Below, piece after piece: positions 24,999-37,158 of a stretch of DNA of 64,000 nt. The notes under the pieces were generated by a model. It was not told the origin of the DNA. It made no database searches and saw only the letters and a list, made by a program, of their open reading frames with translations. The stretch is from Megascapheus bottae (lineage: Eukaryota; Chordata; Mammalia; Rodentia; Geomyidae). The position numbers were made by a program, and so were the translations under genes. The stretch covers positions 12,074,501-12,138,500 of the forward strand of contig JANJXV010000013.1 of the NCBI GenBank assembly GCA_024803745.1, in the 5' to 3' direction. How positions within the stretch are numbered: position 1 is the first letter of the stretch; each line of letters begins with the position of its first letter.

Positions 24999-25408
24999 GC
25001 AGATCCTGGTGGCTCATGATGGTAATCCTGGCTACTCAGGAGGCTGAAATTTGAGGACCACTGTCTGAAGCCAACCAGAACAGGGAAGTTGATGAGACTC
25101 TCATCTCCCATTAACTGCCCCCACCCCCCCACCCCAGAAAGCTGGCTCAAGTAAAGCTCAGAAACAGTGTCCCAGCCCTGAGTTCAAGCCCCAGGACCAG
25201 CACGAATTTTTGTGTGTGTGTGACCTCTTCAACTCGATTGCTACCACATTACCCCTGAGCCACAGCCCCACTTCCTGTTTTCTAGTGATTAATTGGAGAT
25301 AAGAGTCTCACAGTCTTTAGTGCCTAGGCTGGAGTTGAACTAAGATCCTCCCATCTCAGCCTCCTGAGTATCTAGGATTTGCAGGTGTGAGCCACCACGC
25401 CAGGCTAA
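24999..25408. mobile_element. B1-Geo (+) abutting B1-Geo (-)
   Basis: Forward copy 24999-25204 ('tggtggctcatgatgg' to 'caggaccagcacg') runs into a reversed copy 25205-25408 ('gaccagcacg' through 'gtgtgagccaccacgccagg'). The pair is tail to tail, so its transcript could fold back. Confidence 0.8.
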
Positions 25409-25437
25409 AAATTTCTTTTAAAAAGAAAATAAATATG

Positions 25438-25641
25438 GGGCTGGGAATTTGGCCCAGTGGTCAAGTGCTTGCCTAGCATGCACAAAGACCTGGGTTCGAT
25501 CCCTCAGTACCACGTACATAGAAAAAAAGCTGGAAGTGGTGCTGTGGTGCTGTGGCACAAGTGGTAGGGCTTTAGCCTTGAGAAACCCAAGAACAGTTCT
25601 CAGGCCCTGAGTTCAAGGCCTGGGACTGGCAAAAAAAAAAA
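25438..25641 (+). mobile_element. IDL-Geo SINE
   Basis: From 'ggggctgggaatttggccc' to 'gggactggc' plus A tail, with an extra 'gtgctgtg' duplication in the linker. Confidence 0.9.
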
Positions 25642-26154
25642 ATTCAGATATTTTGTAGAATGTCCTCCAATTCTTTTTTTTTTTTAGGATGACATCAGGT
25701 TAGGCCCTTGAGGGTGGAATGCTACAGAGCGGTCATGGGAGAGATATCCCTACAGTAGTCACGAGATGGAAGCAGACGTGGTTGTCAGGCTTCTCTGCAT
25801 AGGGGTTATTATTGCTGCCTTTATGCACTATGCTCTGAGGAAGTGAGTCACTAACCCCTGCCGGCACTCAGTGGAGGAGGCCCGGCCACTGGGCCAGGCC
25901 AGGCCAGCATAGCAGCTACACAAAATGAAAATGCTTACTGCACATCTGCATTGTTATTCTGCAAGGAAGTAGTTCTTTGACTTTATTTGTTTATTTAGAT
26001 CAGTATGGACTCATGCTTATTTATTTTAGACTCTGAATTTTGATCTAATCAAATGTTATTCATTTCATTGCTGCAGTTGTTTCAGATTTGGCTGTTAAAA
26101 GGTTTTTCTTCTTCTTTCCTACATCCGTGTCACATGTCTTATCCTGTATTTGGA
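25642..26154. other. Intergenic unique sequence; nothing recognised
   Basis: Contains the short GC run 'gcccggccactgggccaggccaggccag' type near 25880, followed by AT-rich sequence. No gene or clear repeat. Confidence 0.45.
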
Positions 26155-26250
26155 TTTGTGCTGGTCCTGGAGCTTGAACTGAGGGTCTGGGTGCTGCCCC
26201 TGAGCTTTTTTGCTCAAGGCTAGTGGGCTACCATTTGAACCACAACTCTG

Positions 26251-26287
<37 letters not shown>

Positions 26288-26702
26288 CTTTTCCTCCTCC
26301 CCCTTTTCTCTTCCTTTTAATGGTTAATTGAAGATTAGAATCTCAGGGACTTAGCTGGGTGTGGTGGCTCACACCTGTAATCTTAGCTACTCAGGAGGCT
26401 GAGATCTGAGGATCAAGGTTCAAAGCCAGCCCTGGGCACAAAAGGACCTGAGACTCTTATCTCCAATTAACCTCTAGAAAACGGGAAGTGGGGCTTGGCT
26501 CACGAGTAGGGCAGTAGCCTTGAGCTGTAGAGCTCAGGGACAGCGCCCAGGCTGAGTTCAAGCCCCATGACCCACCAAAAAAAAAAAAAAAAAGATTAAG
26601 ATTCTCATGGACTTTCCTGCCTAGACTGACTTTGAACTAGGGTCCTCACATCTTTGCTTACTGAGTCACTGAGATTACAGATGTGAACCACCAGCACCTG
26701 GC
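26155..26702. mobile_element. B1-Geo (-) interrupted by B1-Geo (+) at about 26347-26593
   Basis: The outer reversed element has a (CTC)n expansion (26252-26303) in place of its usual linker. It is broken by a forward B1-Geo ending in 17 A. 'agattagaatctca' before and 'agattaagattctca' after mark the site. The outer copy resumes to 'aaccaccagcacctggcc'. Confidence 0.85.
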
Positions 26703-26719
26703 CTCTTATCCTTAAGAGG

Positions 26720-26757
26720 AAAACAAACAAACAAACTAACAAACAAACAAACAAAAC
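26720..26757. repeat. (AAAC)n simple repeat
   Basis: About nine AAAC units with one interruption. Confidence 0.9.
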
Positions 26758-26929
26758 CCTCACTTTCTGGTACTAACTTCTAGATTTTTAAGTTATTTGC
26801 TTGTTTTAATGTACGTTTATAGCTCATTTGTTCATTGGCAACATAAGGGAGTTTCATTGTGTTTCCACGTATTCTCCCAGTCTACTTTGAACATACTCAT
26901 CCCTTCCAACATGTGCCTATGCCTCTATC

Positions 26930-27406
26930 CCTTATTTTGTTTCTGTTGGACACAGAATCTCACTGAGTAGCTTGGGCTTAAGCTAGCCTAGAACTCCCAG
27001 TCCAACTGCCTCAGCTCTCTGAGTACCAGGATTTAGGGTACACATACAAATTTTTATTTGAGCAGTCATATTTTTCAGTTACCTGGACTCCTTTGTTTTC
27101 TGATTTATCTTTTTATTAGCAGTTCTCCTTGTAGTTTTATGAAATAAACTAGAATTTGTTTCTACTCATAATCCAAAAATGCTATTTGTCAGTTTGTTTA
27201 TTTAGTGTTGGTCTCAGGGACTCCTGATTTTACTTTTTGCTCAAGGCTGGCCTCTACCAGTAGAGTCACACCTCTACTTCCTGTCTTTTGCTAGTTAATT
27301 AGAATTTCATGGATTTTTCTGCCCCGGCTGACTTTGAACACCAATCGTTAGATCTTAGGCTACTGAAGAGCGAGGATTATAGGCTTGAGCTGCCAACACC
27401 AGGCTT
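26930..27406 (-). mobile_element. Reversed B1 and reversed B1-Geo
   Basis: 26930-27045 is a reversed B1-like unit ('cacagaatctcactgagtagc'). 27205-27406 is a diverged reversed B1-Geo ('ttttgctcaaggctggcctc' to 'ctgccaacaccagg'). Confidence 0.65.
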
Positions 27407-28260
27407 TAATTTATTTCTGTTATATTCAGAGAATGTTGCCTGTAAGATTTGTCTTCTGCTGGAGGCATGGCTCAGTACTCAGTGTTAGAGTGCCCAAAGT
27501 TTAAATCCCTGTACTATAACCCCGTAAAGATTTCAGTCTGCTGGACTTTATTCTCCCCTCCTTCTTTCTGGTGGTGAACTTTCTGTGAATACTTGAAAAA
27601 AACATGCTGGTTGTAGTATTTTACAAATGTCAGCGAGTCCAAAACACTTGATAGTATTGTCCAAATCTTTTATAATTTTATTTATTCTTGTCTAGATGTT
27701 CTTACTGGGATAGGAATGTTAAAATTTCCAGCATGATTTGGAGTTTGTTTATTCTTATCTTAGTTTCCTTGGCTTTTCCTTGGTATATTCTGAAACTCTT
27801 CATAGCACAGCCAGAAATGGCTGTCTTTCTGCTTGGTATTTTACCACGTGTATGAAACGCCCCCTCTCTTTCAGGGTCTTCAATTTTGCCTTCTCTCACA
27901 TTAATAATGAGTCCAGCCTCATTATGGCCACAGTTAAAAAATTATTGCTATCATTAAAGTATTGTACAGAGGGCTTACTGTTTCATAAGTCAGGTAATGA
28001 CTCTCTTTCTCTCTCTTTTGGACAATGTCACCCCTTCCTTCATTTTCCCAGTTTCTCCCTCCCACCCCTGCCCACATAAGTCATTTTCCACATAGTGTCT
28101 ACTGAATAGCATAATTGCATTTGTTTACTCTTCCTCCTTCTCTTTCTGCACTCCACAGGTTTGTTTTTTTTTTTTAATGTCAGATTCCTTCCTAACTTTT
28201 TATTTTCCAACCACCTTTTTGTTCACAGGGTATTTTTTTAAGGCAATATATAAACTTATA

Positions 28261-28596
<336 letters not shown>

Positions 28597-28839
28597 TCCT
28601 AACTTTGTATTCTTTTAAACATAATTTTTTATCCTTTTTACTTGGAATGTTAAGTTCATTTCTTTTGTGATGGGGGACAGTACAGATTGAATCTGAGGCC
28701 TTGAACATACTAAGCATGTTATTTACCACTAACATCTCAAACCACAGTTCATTTTAGTTTAGTATTATTTTGATATGGGAAGATTTAGTTCTACCATTAA
28801 AGTAGGTTTTGGTGTTTTTACTTTATTTTATTTTTGTTG

Positions 28840-29295
28840 TTGTTGGGTTTTCCCTGAGCTTGCACTCAGAGCCCAGATGCTGTCCCTCAGTATTTTTTTT
28901 TTTTAATCCAGGCTTGTACTATACCATTTGAGCCACAGCTCATCTTCTGACCTTTTTTTTTTTTTTTTTTTTTTTTGCCAGTCCTGGGGCTTGAACTCAG
29001 GACTTGAGCACTGTTTTTGGGCTGTCTCAAAGCTAGCACTCTACCACTTGAGCCAAAGTACCACTTCTGGTTTCTCTTGTGTGTGTGTGGTACCAAGGAA
29101 TCAAACCCAGGGCTTTGTGAATGCTAGGGAGACACTCTACCACTAGGCCACACTCCCAGCACTCATCTTCTGACTTTTTGCTGGTTAATTGGAAATAAGC
29201 GTTTCATAGATTTTTCTTTCTTGAACTGAGATCTTCCCATGTCAGTCTCCAGAATAGCTAGGATTACAGATGTGAGTCACCAGAGCCAGACAATG
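28840..29295 (-). mobile_element. B1-Geo (-) interrupted by IDL-Geo (-) at about 28952-29160
   Basis: 'ctcatcttctgac' occurs before the poly-T of the inserted IDL-Geo and again right after its end at about 29162, where the outer element continues 'tttttgctggttaattgg'. Confidence 0.88.
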
Positions 29296-29504
29296 TCTTG
29301 CAGTTTTCAGTGTTTGCTGCAGAGGCACCACTGTGCATCCTCTTGACAGTTTATTTAGAATACAGCATGTGAGCCCACAACAATGAAATCCACCTCATTT
29401 CTTCCTTGTATGTTACTGTCAGCATGCATTTACTTTTACATGCATTCAAAACCCCACAATAAAATGTTGTTATTTTGACATTTAATGGTCAGTTAAAAAT
29501 GGAG

Positions 29505-29625
29505 GAAAGCCAGATATAGTGGCGCAGTCCTGTAATCCTAGAACTTGGAAGGTAGAGGTAGGAGGAGTGCAAGTTTTAAGTCATCTTTTAGCTATGCAAT
29601 GAGACTTTGTCTCAAAAAAAAAAAG
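29505..29625 (+). mobile_element. B1-like SINE without Geo arm
   Basis: 'gccagatatagtggcgcag' to 'gagactttgtctc' plus A tail, inside the fossil L1. Confidence 0.75.
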
Positions 29626-29809
29626 GAGAGAAGAAAAATGTCTTCTGTTTGTCCTTCTTGTTACCATCTCTGATGTTCTTTGATTCCTTGTAAAGATCTA
29701 ACTTTCTATGTGGTGTCATTTTTCTGTAGGTGGAAGAATTTAATTTAACATGTATTGTACTATAGGTCTGTGGATAATAAGTACTCTTTGTTCTGATATA
29801 CTTTGTAAT

Positions 29810-30040
29810 TTTTTTTTTTTTGGTCTGTTGTAGGGCTTGAACTCTGGGCCAGGACTCTTCAGCTCAATGCTAGCACTCTACCACTTGAACCAGAGAACCA
29901 CTTCCGGTTTTTTGGTGGTTCATTGGAAATGAGAGTCTCATGGACTTTTATGCCTGGGCTGGCTTTGAACTGCAATCCTCAGATCTCAGTTTCCTGATTA
30001 GCTAGGATTACAGGCCTGAGCCACCATACCTGGCTCCTTC
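29810..30040 (-). mobile_element. B1-Geo SINE (reverse)
   Basis: Poly-T, 'gggcttgaactctgggcc', through 'gagccaccatacctggct'. Confidence 0.85.
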
Positions 30041-30109
30041 ATAATATCTTTCGTTCAATAGATTGACAAAATTTTTGTCTGGTTTTGGTTCCTAGCATTT
30101 TTCTTTTTC

Positions 30110-30530
30110 TTTCTTTCTTTTTTTTTTTTTTTCGTAGTACTGGGACTTAAACTTGAGGCCTGATACTTGCTTGATTGGTGCTAGCACCACTAAAACCACA
30201 TCTCTATCCCTGCTTTTTGTTGGTTATTTTGGGGATGAGTTTTTTTTTTTTTTTTGCCAGTTCTGGCCTTGAACTCAGGGCCTGGGCACTGTCCTTAGGG
30301 TTTCTCAAGGCTAGAGCTCTAGCACTTGAGCCACAGCACCATTTCTGTGCTTTTTTCTATGTATGTGGTACCAAGGAATCGAACCCGGGTCTTCGTGCAT
30401 GCTAGGCAAGCACTCTACTACTAGCCTAAATGCCCAGCCTGAAGATGAGGTTTTGTAGACTGGTCTTAAAAACTTCATCCTCCCCTTGAGTAGCTGGGAT
30501 TATAGGCATGAGCCACCAGTGCCTGACACT
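30110..30530 (-). mobile_element. B1-Geo (-) interrupted by IDL-Geo (-) at about 30240-30440
   Basis: The outer element stops at 'ttttggggatgag' and resumes 'gaagatgaggttttgtag'. The insert is a full reversed IDL-Geo. Confidence 0.8.
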
Positions 30531-30632
30531 TTTCCTGTCATTTTTATATTATCTTTGTAAATGCCAGAATTTATGTCAAGTAAGGGAAATAATTTAAAAA
30601 AATTCTACTTTTAGATAATGTTTTATTTTCAG

Positions 30633-31000
30633 TGGGACTTGGGCATGTTTGAACTTGCTTGTAATCCCAGCGCCTAGAAGGCTGAGGGAGGTTGGTCTCA
30701 AGTTTGAGGCCAGTTTCAGCTATATAGTGAGACCCTTAAACAACAACAACAAAACTGTGGGGTGCTGGTGGCTCATGCCTGTAATCCTAGCTACTCAGGA
30801 GGCCAAGATCTGAGGATCTCGATTCAAAGCCAGCCTGGGCACTAAAGTCTATGAAACTCTTATCTCCAATTAACCACCAAAAAAAAAAAAAAAGGAAGTG
30901 GTGTTGTGACTTAAGTGGTAGAGCACTAGCCTTGAGCTGAAGAGCTCATGGTCAGAGCCCAGGCCCAGAGTTCAAGCTCCAGTACTGACTAAAAAACCAA
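30633..31000 (+). mobile_element. B1-like SINE then B1-Geo SINE
   Basis: 30633-30755 is an older B1 with an (AAC)n tail. 30756-31000 is a B1-Geo ('ggtgctggtggctcatgcc' to 'ccagtactgac') with an (AACC)n tail. Confidence 0.8.
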
Positions 31001-31084
31001 ACCAAACCAAACCAAATGACAACAACAACAACAAAAAAAAACCAAACCAAAGAATAAAACAAAAACATACAAAAAACCCCAACA

Positions 31085-31336
31085 CCACTGGCCAGTGGCT
31101 CATGTCTGTAATCCTAGCTATTCTATTCAGGAAGCTAAGATCAGAGGATCAAGATTCAAAACTAACCTAGGTTAGAAAATCCCTGAAACTTTTATCATCA
31201 ATTATATATCCTCCCTTCGCCCCCCACCAAAAAAAAAAAGCCAGAAATGGAGCTGTGGCTCAAATGGTAGAGCATTAGCCTTGAGCATAAAAACTCAGGG
31301 ACAACACTCAGGCTTGAATTCAAGCCCGAGGACTGG
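31085..31336 (+). mobile_element. B1-Geo SINE
   Basis: From 'actggccagtggctcatg' to 'cgaggactggc', passing directly into a CA repeat. Confidence 0.8.
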
Positions 31337-31364
31337 CACACACACACACACACACACACACACA
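31337..31364. repeat. (CA)n microsatellite at a SINE tail
   Basis: Fourteen CA units starting at the final 'ctggca' of the preceding SINE. Confidence 0.95.
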
Positions 31365-31941
31365 GCTAGCAAAGTTTTTCAATAGCAACTAGAATTCTTA
31401 GGCCAGCCTAAAACAGCCACACCATGCTGAAGAAGTGCCCTGTTTAGGGGCCTGTTTCCTCAGGATGTGCCACCCCTCCCCCGGCTTCCTTTCCAGTTCC
31501 CTCCCCTCTCTGTGCTTTGGCCACAGGTCTATCTGAATTCGCCCAGTGTCATGCCCTTTCTTTCCTCCCTGTCTTTGCAGTCTGTGTGCTGTCTCCCTGG
31601 AATGCAGTTATCTCTCCAACTGAACTGTTGACACAGAATTGATCTTGCTGTCTGCATCCTCTCTGGTCCATGTCCAATCCATTCTCCCCACACAGCCAGA
31701 GATCCCCTCAAAGCATGTCTGAGCATGCTACCTTTGCATACTTCCTTCAACCGGACTTCATTCATCCCTCCCTTTCAGGACTCTTCATGAGCAGCTTCAC
31801 TGGGAGACATTTAGGAGGGCAGAACGGTGGAGCCCAGGATGAGATGGATGCAGATTGAGGCAAGTGTGTGACAAATCACAGATGGCACTCAAGGTTCTGG
31901 TTGAGCAGAGGTAGAAAAGCTCCATTGTTTCTTTTTTGTCT

Positions 31942-31942
<1 letters not shown>
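31365..31942. other. Intergenic unique sequence; nothing recognised
   Basis: CT-rich sequence without a supported gene or repeat. Confidence 0.45.
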
Positions 31943-31985
<43 letters not shown>

Positions 31986-32215
31986 TGTAAGAAACTCCTG
32001 GGGCTTGAACTCTGGATCTGGGCACTCTTAACTTCTGCTCAAGGCTAACACTCCACCATTTGAACCATAGATCCACTTCTGCTTTTTTTACTGGTTAACT
32101 GGAAATAAGTATAAGGGACTTTCCTGCCTGGGTTTGGCTTCAAACTGCAGTCCTCTGATCTCAGCCTCCTAACTAGCTAGGATTCTAGGCATGTGTTACC
32201 AGTTCCTGGCTCTCA
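31943..32215 (-). mobile_element. (GT)n and reversed B1-Geo SINE
   Basis: GT run 31943-31983, then reversed tail 'aactcctggggcttgaactc' and the full reversed dimer to 'gttaccagttcctggct'. Confidence 0.85.
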
Positions 32216-32232
32216 CTTTTAATATAAGATGT

Positions 32233-32475
32233 GTTTAGCCAGGCACCGGTGGCTATGCCTGCAACCCTAACTACTCAGGAGGCTGAGATCTGAAGATCCT
32301 GGTTCGAAGCCAGTTCAGGACAGGGAAGTTAGTGAGATTCTTAACTCCAGTTAACCACCAGAAAACTGAAAGTGGTGCTGTGGCTTAAAATGGTAGAGCA
32401 CTAGCTTTGAGGTGAACAGCTCTGGGACAGTGCCCAGGACTTGAGTTCAAGCCCCAGGACCAACAAAAAATGAAA
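32233..32475 (+). mobile_element. B1-Geo SINE
   Basis: 'gccaggcaccggtggctatg' to 'ccaggaccaacaaaaaatg'. Confidence 0.88.
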
Positions 32476-32584
32476 GAAAGAAATGATTCTAGTGAATGAT
32501 AATTTTCAGATGCCTGATGGGTTTCAGTTAGAATATAATCAAAGATGCTTGTCTATGAGCCTCAATATGGAAGCCATTTACTTT

Positions 32585-32918
32585 TTAGAAAAGTTATTGG
32601 GATGTGACTCAAGTATGATAGACCACATACCTAGTAAACATGAGGTCCTGAGTTCAAACCCTAGTACTGCCAAGAAGGAAAAAAAATAGTCAGGTGCCAG
32701 TGGCTCAGGCGTGTAATCCTAAGTATTTAGGAAGCTGAGATCCAGAAGATCTCCATTTCAAGCCAATCTAAGAAAAAAAGCCTATGAGATTCCACCTTCA
32801 AAGTCAACATCAAAAAGCCAGACTTGGCCATGGAGGTGAAAGTGGTAGAGCTGGAGCCTCGCAAGCAAGCTCATTAATTGGGAAGCCCTGAATTCAAATT
32901 GTAGTATCCTCCCAACTC
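32585..32918 (+). mobile_element. ID-like monomer then B1-Geo SINE
   Basis: 32585-32688 is a diverged ID-type monomer. 32691-32918 is a B1-Geo ('caggtgccagtggctcagg' to 'tagtatcctccc'). Confidence 0.7.
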
Positions 32919-33032
32919 AAAAGAAAGAAGAAAAGAAGAAAGGAAAGGAGGGAAGGAAGGAAGAAAGAAAGAAAGGAAAGGAAGGAAAGGAAGGAAGAAA
33001 GGAAGGAAGGAAGGAAGGAAGGAAGGAAGGAA

Positions 33033-33085
<53 letters not shown>

Positions 33086-33105
33086 GGAAGGAAGAAGGCA
33101 AGCAA
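32919..33105. repeat. (GGAA)n/(GAAA)n purine tract
   Basis: About 185 bp of almost pure purine: interrupted GGAA then a clean GAAA run, at a SINE tail. Apparent Phe/Ser/Pro-rich frames on the other strand come from this repeat. Confidence 0.95.
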
Positions 33106-33108
33106 GCG

Positions 33109-33340
33109 AGCAAGCTGGGGCAGGGCGTGGCTCATGCCAGTAATCCTAGCCACTCTGTGGGCTATGATCTAAGTTAGAGGTTCGAAGACAGCCCAGGTAG
33201 ACAACTGGTAAGACTCTTATCTCAAATCTGAACGAAAAGGTGGAAATGGAAGTTATGGCTTCAATAGTAGAGTTCTAGCCTTGGGCCAAAAAGCCAAGTG
33301 AGCATGCAAGGCCTTTAGTTTAAGTCCCAGCACTAGCTCA
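33109..33340 (+). mobile_element. B1-Geo SINE
   Basis: 'tggggcagggcgtggctc' to 'gtcccagcactagctc'. Confidence 0.75.
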
Positions 33341-33924
33341 GAAGGTGTTGTTTTCATTTTTGGGATCATCACCCTAGTCCAAACCCTCCTGGCTACTGTA
33401 CTAAGGAGATACCCAGCCTCTACACTACTCTTGTGCCCATCCAACAATAGCCAGTGTGACCTTGAGAATGTAAAGTCCAGTATACTCACCAACCCAACCT
33501 CTTTCCCTACACTGGCCACGCATACTCCTCAGGCCTGACTCCAGCCCCAGGTGACCTGGCCCTGGCCCACCTCACCTGCAGCCTACCTTCCCTGCACACC
33601 AGACCCAGCCACACCATCCTGGATCTCTGCTGGTCCTCCTGTCTGGGCAGCTCTTTCTGGGACATACCCTCTCTTGACTGACTCTGTGTCTATAGGCCTC
33701 TGCTCAAGGGCCACCTCCTTTCACAAGCTCTTCTAAGTACATTTGCCTCTGGTACTCTGCTTCATCACTATTTCATTGGTTTTCTAATGCCTATGACTGC
33801 CTGAGATTGTACTGTCAACCTACAGATTTCTCAACATGACTAGGTCTAGTTTTATGTGTCTGTGCCATTCATTATTGGGGTTTGAACTCTTACCTTAATG
33901 CTCTCTTGCTTAGCTTTTGTTTTG
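33341..33924. other. Intergenic unique sequence; nothing recognised
   Basis: No gene, RNA or clear repeat; the end (from 33890) is 'ctctcttgcttagctttt' AT-rich sequence. Confidence 0.45.
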
Positions 33925-34450
33925 TTTTGTTTCTTTTTGTGCTAGTCCTAAGGCTTGAACTCAGGGTCTAGGTGTAATTCCTGAACATTTTTGCTCAAGG
34001 TTAGTGCTCTACTGCTTGAGCCACAGCTCCACTTCTGACTTTGGTGATGGAGTAGGAGTCTCACGGGCTTTCCTGCCAGGACTGGCTTTGAACAGAGATC
34101 CTTAGATCTCAACCTCCTGAGTAGCTAGGATTACTGGCATGAACCACTGGTGCCTGGCTTTTGCTTAGCATTTTTCTGCTCAAGACTGGTATTCTACTGC
34201 TTGAGCTACACTTCAGTGGTTTGTTTTTGTTTTTTTGTTTTTTTTTTGTTTTTTGCCAATCCTGGGCCTTGAACTCAGGACCTACGCATTGTGAACCCGG
34301 GTCCTCGTGCATGCTAGACAAGCACTCTACCACTCCCCGCCCCACTTCAATGTTTTTGTACATTTAATTGGAGATAAGAATCCTGAGAATTTATTTGCCT
34401 AGGATGTGATCCTCAGATCTCAGCCTCTCTCAGTAGTAGGATTATAGCCT
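33925..34450 (-). mobile_element. Reversed B1-Geo, then a second one broken by a deleted IDL-Geo
   Basis: 33925-34160 is a full reversed B1-Geo. A second (34160-34450) is interrupted at about 34222-34345 by a reversed IDL-Geo lacking the monomer junction ('cctacgcattg' joined to 'tgaacccgggtcc'). Confidence 0.75.
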
Positions 34451-34570
34451 CTGCAGGCTCTTCACTCCTCTCCCCATTCTAGATTCATCCCTGGAATGGA
34501 GACTCTGGTTTGTTTTCTATTTGCTTTAAATCTTCTAGAACCATGAGTATGAAATTTAAAAAATGGTCAT

Positions 34571-35005
34571 GACAGGTGCCAGTAGTTTGGTCCAGTGCTA
34601 GAGTGCTTGCCTAGCATGCACCAAGATCCAGTTCGATTCCTCGGTACCACATACATAGAAAAAAGCCGGAAGGGGTGCGGAGGCTCAAGGAAAGCCCAAG
34701 GATGGTGATCAGGCTCTGAGTTCAAGCCCAAGGACTGGCAAAAAAAATAAATAAATAAAAAAAGTCATGACAGCCAGGTGCTGGTGGCTCACACCTGTAA
34801 TACTAGATATTCAAGAGGCTGAGATCTGAGGATCACAGTTCAAAGCCAGCCCAGGCATGAAAGTCTGTGAGCCTCTTATCTTCAATTAACCACCAGAAAA
34901 TCAGAAGTGGTGCTATGGCTCAAGTGATAGAGTGCTAGCCTTGAGCTAAAGAGCTCAGGAACAGTGCCTAGGCCCAGAGTTCAAGCCTCATGACAAACAA
35001 AAAAA
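34571..35005 (+). mobile_element. IDL-Geo then B1-Geo
   Basis: 34571-34765 IDL-Geo with a small deletion in the right arm. 34770-35005 B1-Geo. 'gtcatgacag' recurs before each element ('ggtcatgacagg', 'agtcatgacagc'), so the second entered next to the first one's target duplication. Confidence 0.88.
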
Positions 35006-35211
35006 TGAAAGTCATAAAGAATAAACCAAGGGTCAAATTCTGGTGCTACTCTGTATTAACTTCCCTTTGGAGAGAGGTGGACCAAGAGAGGTCCGAGACC
35101 AAGGTCAAAGGATGCTATACTTTTAGACAAAACACTTAGTTTTTCTGAGTAGTAATTTTTCCTCCCTCCCACTCTCCCTCCCTTCTCCCCCCGCTTTCTT
35201 TCTTGGAAAAG

Positions 35212-35440
35212 AAAGTCTGGTGCCTGTGGCTCACAGCTACTGAAGAGGCTGAGATCTAAGGACCTGAGTTCCAAGCAAGGACAGGAAAGTCCAATTAATC
35301 ACCAAAAATCTGGAAATGGAGCTCAAATGGTAGTGTGCCAGCTTTGGGCAAAGAGCTAGAGGATAGTGTCCAGACCCTAAATCAAGTCCCAGTAATGACA
35401 CATAGACACATAGCCAAGTAAAATAAAAGAAGAAAGGAGT
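35212..35440 (+). mobile_element. B1-Geo SINE (diverged)
   Basis: 'tctggtgcctgtggctcac' to 'gtcccagtaatgacac'. Confidence 0.7.
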
Positions 35441-37080
35441 ATTTATCTCTTAGAAGTATGGGCATGAAATAGTATCAGGCACATGCACACCCACACCCAC
35501 ACACACACTCCTGTGAAGTTTACAGGGTAGTGAGATACACTTGACATCTTCACAATTTACCAGTGTATTGAGTGTCCCTAAATGTTAGAGCTATGCTTTC
35601 CAAACAGGGATGGCAAGAACTACGTGGGGGAGGGGGCAGGCACCTGGACCACCTGGCCTAGCTTCCTGGACTGTTTGTTTTATTCAGAAGTAATTCAAAA
35701 ATATCATTTGTTGGAGTAAAATAAACGAAGTGTTTATCAGAAGAATGAAGGATTTGCTTGATTCTTAAAATTCAGGTGTTTGGGGAACCAGCCTGTGGAG
35801 TACTACTGGGGAGCACTTGTTTTATTAGTGGGGAATGGAAGTGATGGGAAGCCCCATCCAGTCTCTTCATCCTGATTAGAGACCTTTCTGCCTCTCCCAG
35901 TCAGCCTTCCTGCCTTCAAGGGGGATTCTAGCCCTCTTCTCTGAAGTTCCCTAATTCCCTCCTCAATGCACTTTTCCTCCCAGGGTGCAGGAGACATGTG
36001 AGGTGGGGGTGGGGTAGAGGTAGGGTGGGGGAGGCCCAAGTGCTTTTAAAAAGATAAGTTGGGGTTCTGAGCCTTAGTGCATTTTCTCTTAGCTCTTAAT
36101 AAAGCCCAGATAGGGACCACCCTGCTGGTCCATCAGCTTCTACCCACTCTCCTAATCTGGACATAATTATAGTAATTACACTGGGATATTATTACCAACC
36201 CTATATAAACAGCATAGGTAGCTGCTTCTAAGCAAAATTACAGGTGGTGTTTTTCAGACCCACAAGTCCATCATCAGAGTAAATGAATGTTTCCTTTTCT
36301 CCCAGTATCACTCCAATATTAGAGACCTCTAGGGTCAGTTAGCCCAACCTCAGCAGTGACTGAGGTGAGAGAAAGACCTCATTTCTCTTGCAATACCTGC
36401 AACACAAAAAACAAGGCCTCTCCAGATACCCTCCTAGGAGAAAATGGACCAAAGCCCCAAACCATTCTTAGCTTCTGAGTCCACCCTGACCCCCCCACTG
36501 AGAAAGGAGAGTAAGCCACTTGCAGCTTTTGCATGGGCTCAGTGACCTGGAGAGAGGTCAGCATCGCTAAGGCCACCCAGAAGCCTGTCGAAGGCAGTCG
36601 TTACAATTTGCAGACATGCTGGAGAGGCCAACAAATACAAGCAAGTCCTTTCCACCTGTGCGGAAGTCTGCTGCTGGTATCGGCTGGTACCCATGTAGGG
36701 CTGGGAACTGGACTGGCATGGAGGGTCACCAGCAGTATTCCTTGGAGTTTAGCCTGGGCGTTTTCCACAATGACCCTAGAGGCCAAGCCACTCTCCCAGG
36801 CTCACAGAGAGTCTGCGCTCTCCGCCCCTCTTCCTTATCTTCTCCTTTTACAGCTTCCTCTTTCTGACTGCCAACCGCTGCCCTGCATCCATGCCCCGCA
36901 TCCATGCCCCAGCGTCGTGGTCGGCGGCGGCCCCGCAAGGCCTCTTGCGGTCGGGGCTGGGATGCAGTGTGTGTTCTCTCTCCGGGACAGGGGGATGGGC
37001 AGGTTGGAGCAGAGGGCAAAGGCCTCGTGAGGCTTCTGGAATCTCCCGCAGGGGGGCAGCCAGGGACTCAGCCTGGGAGA
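35441..37080. other. ARRB1 upstream region, mostly unique
   Basis: No SINE from 35.45 kb to the ARRB1 CpG island, in contrast to the flank. It includes a (CA)-like stretch at 35485-35510 and an AT-rich patch at about 36090-36245 with several ATTA cores ('cataattatagtaattac', 'gatattattacc'). Candidate promoter-proximal regulatory sequence; no gene. Confidence 0.5.
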
Positions 37081-37124
37081 CTTCAGACTTTGGGCATGCA
37101 CGCGCGCAGGCGCGTGCGCGCGAG

Positions 37125-37158
<34 letters not shown>

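Noticed and set aside
32874..33153. Phe/Ser/Pro-rich frames resembling a low-complexity membrane peptide
   Set aside because: Translation of the (GGAA)n/(GAAA)n tract.
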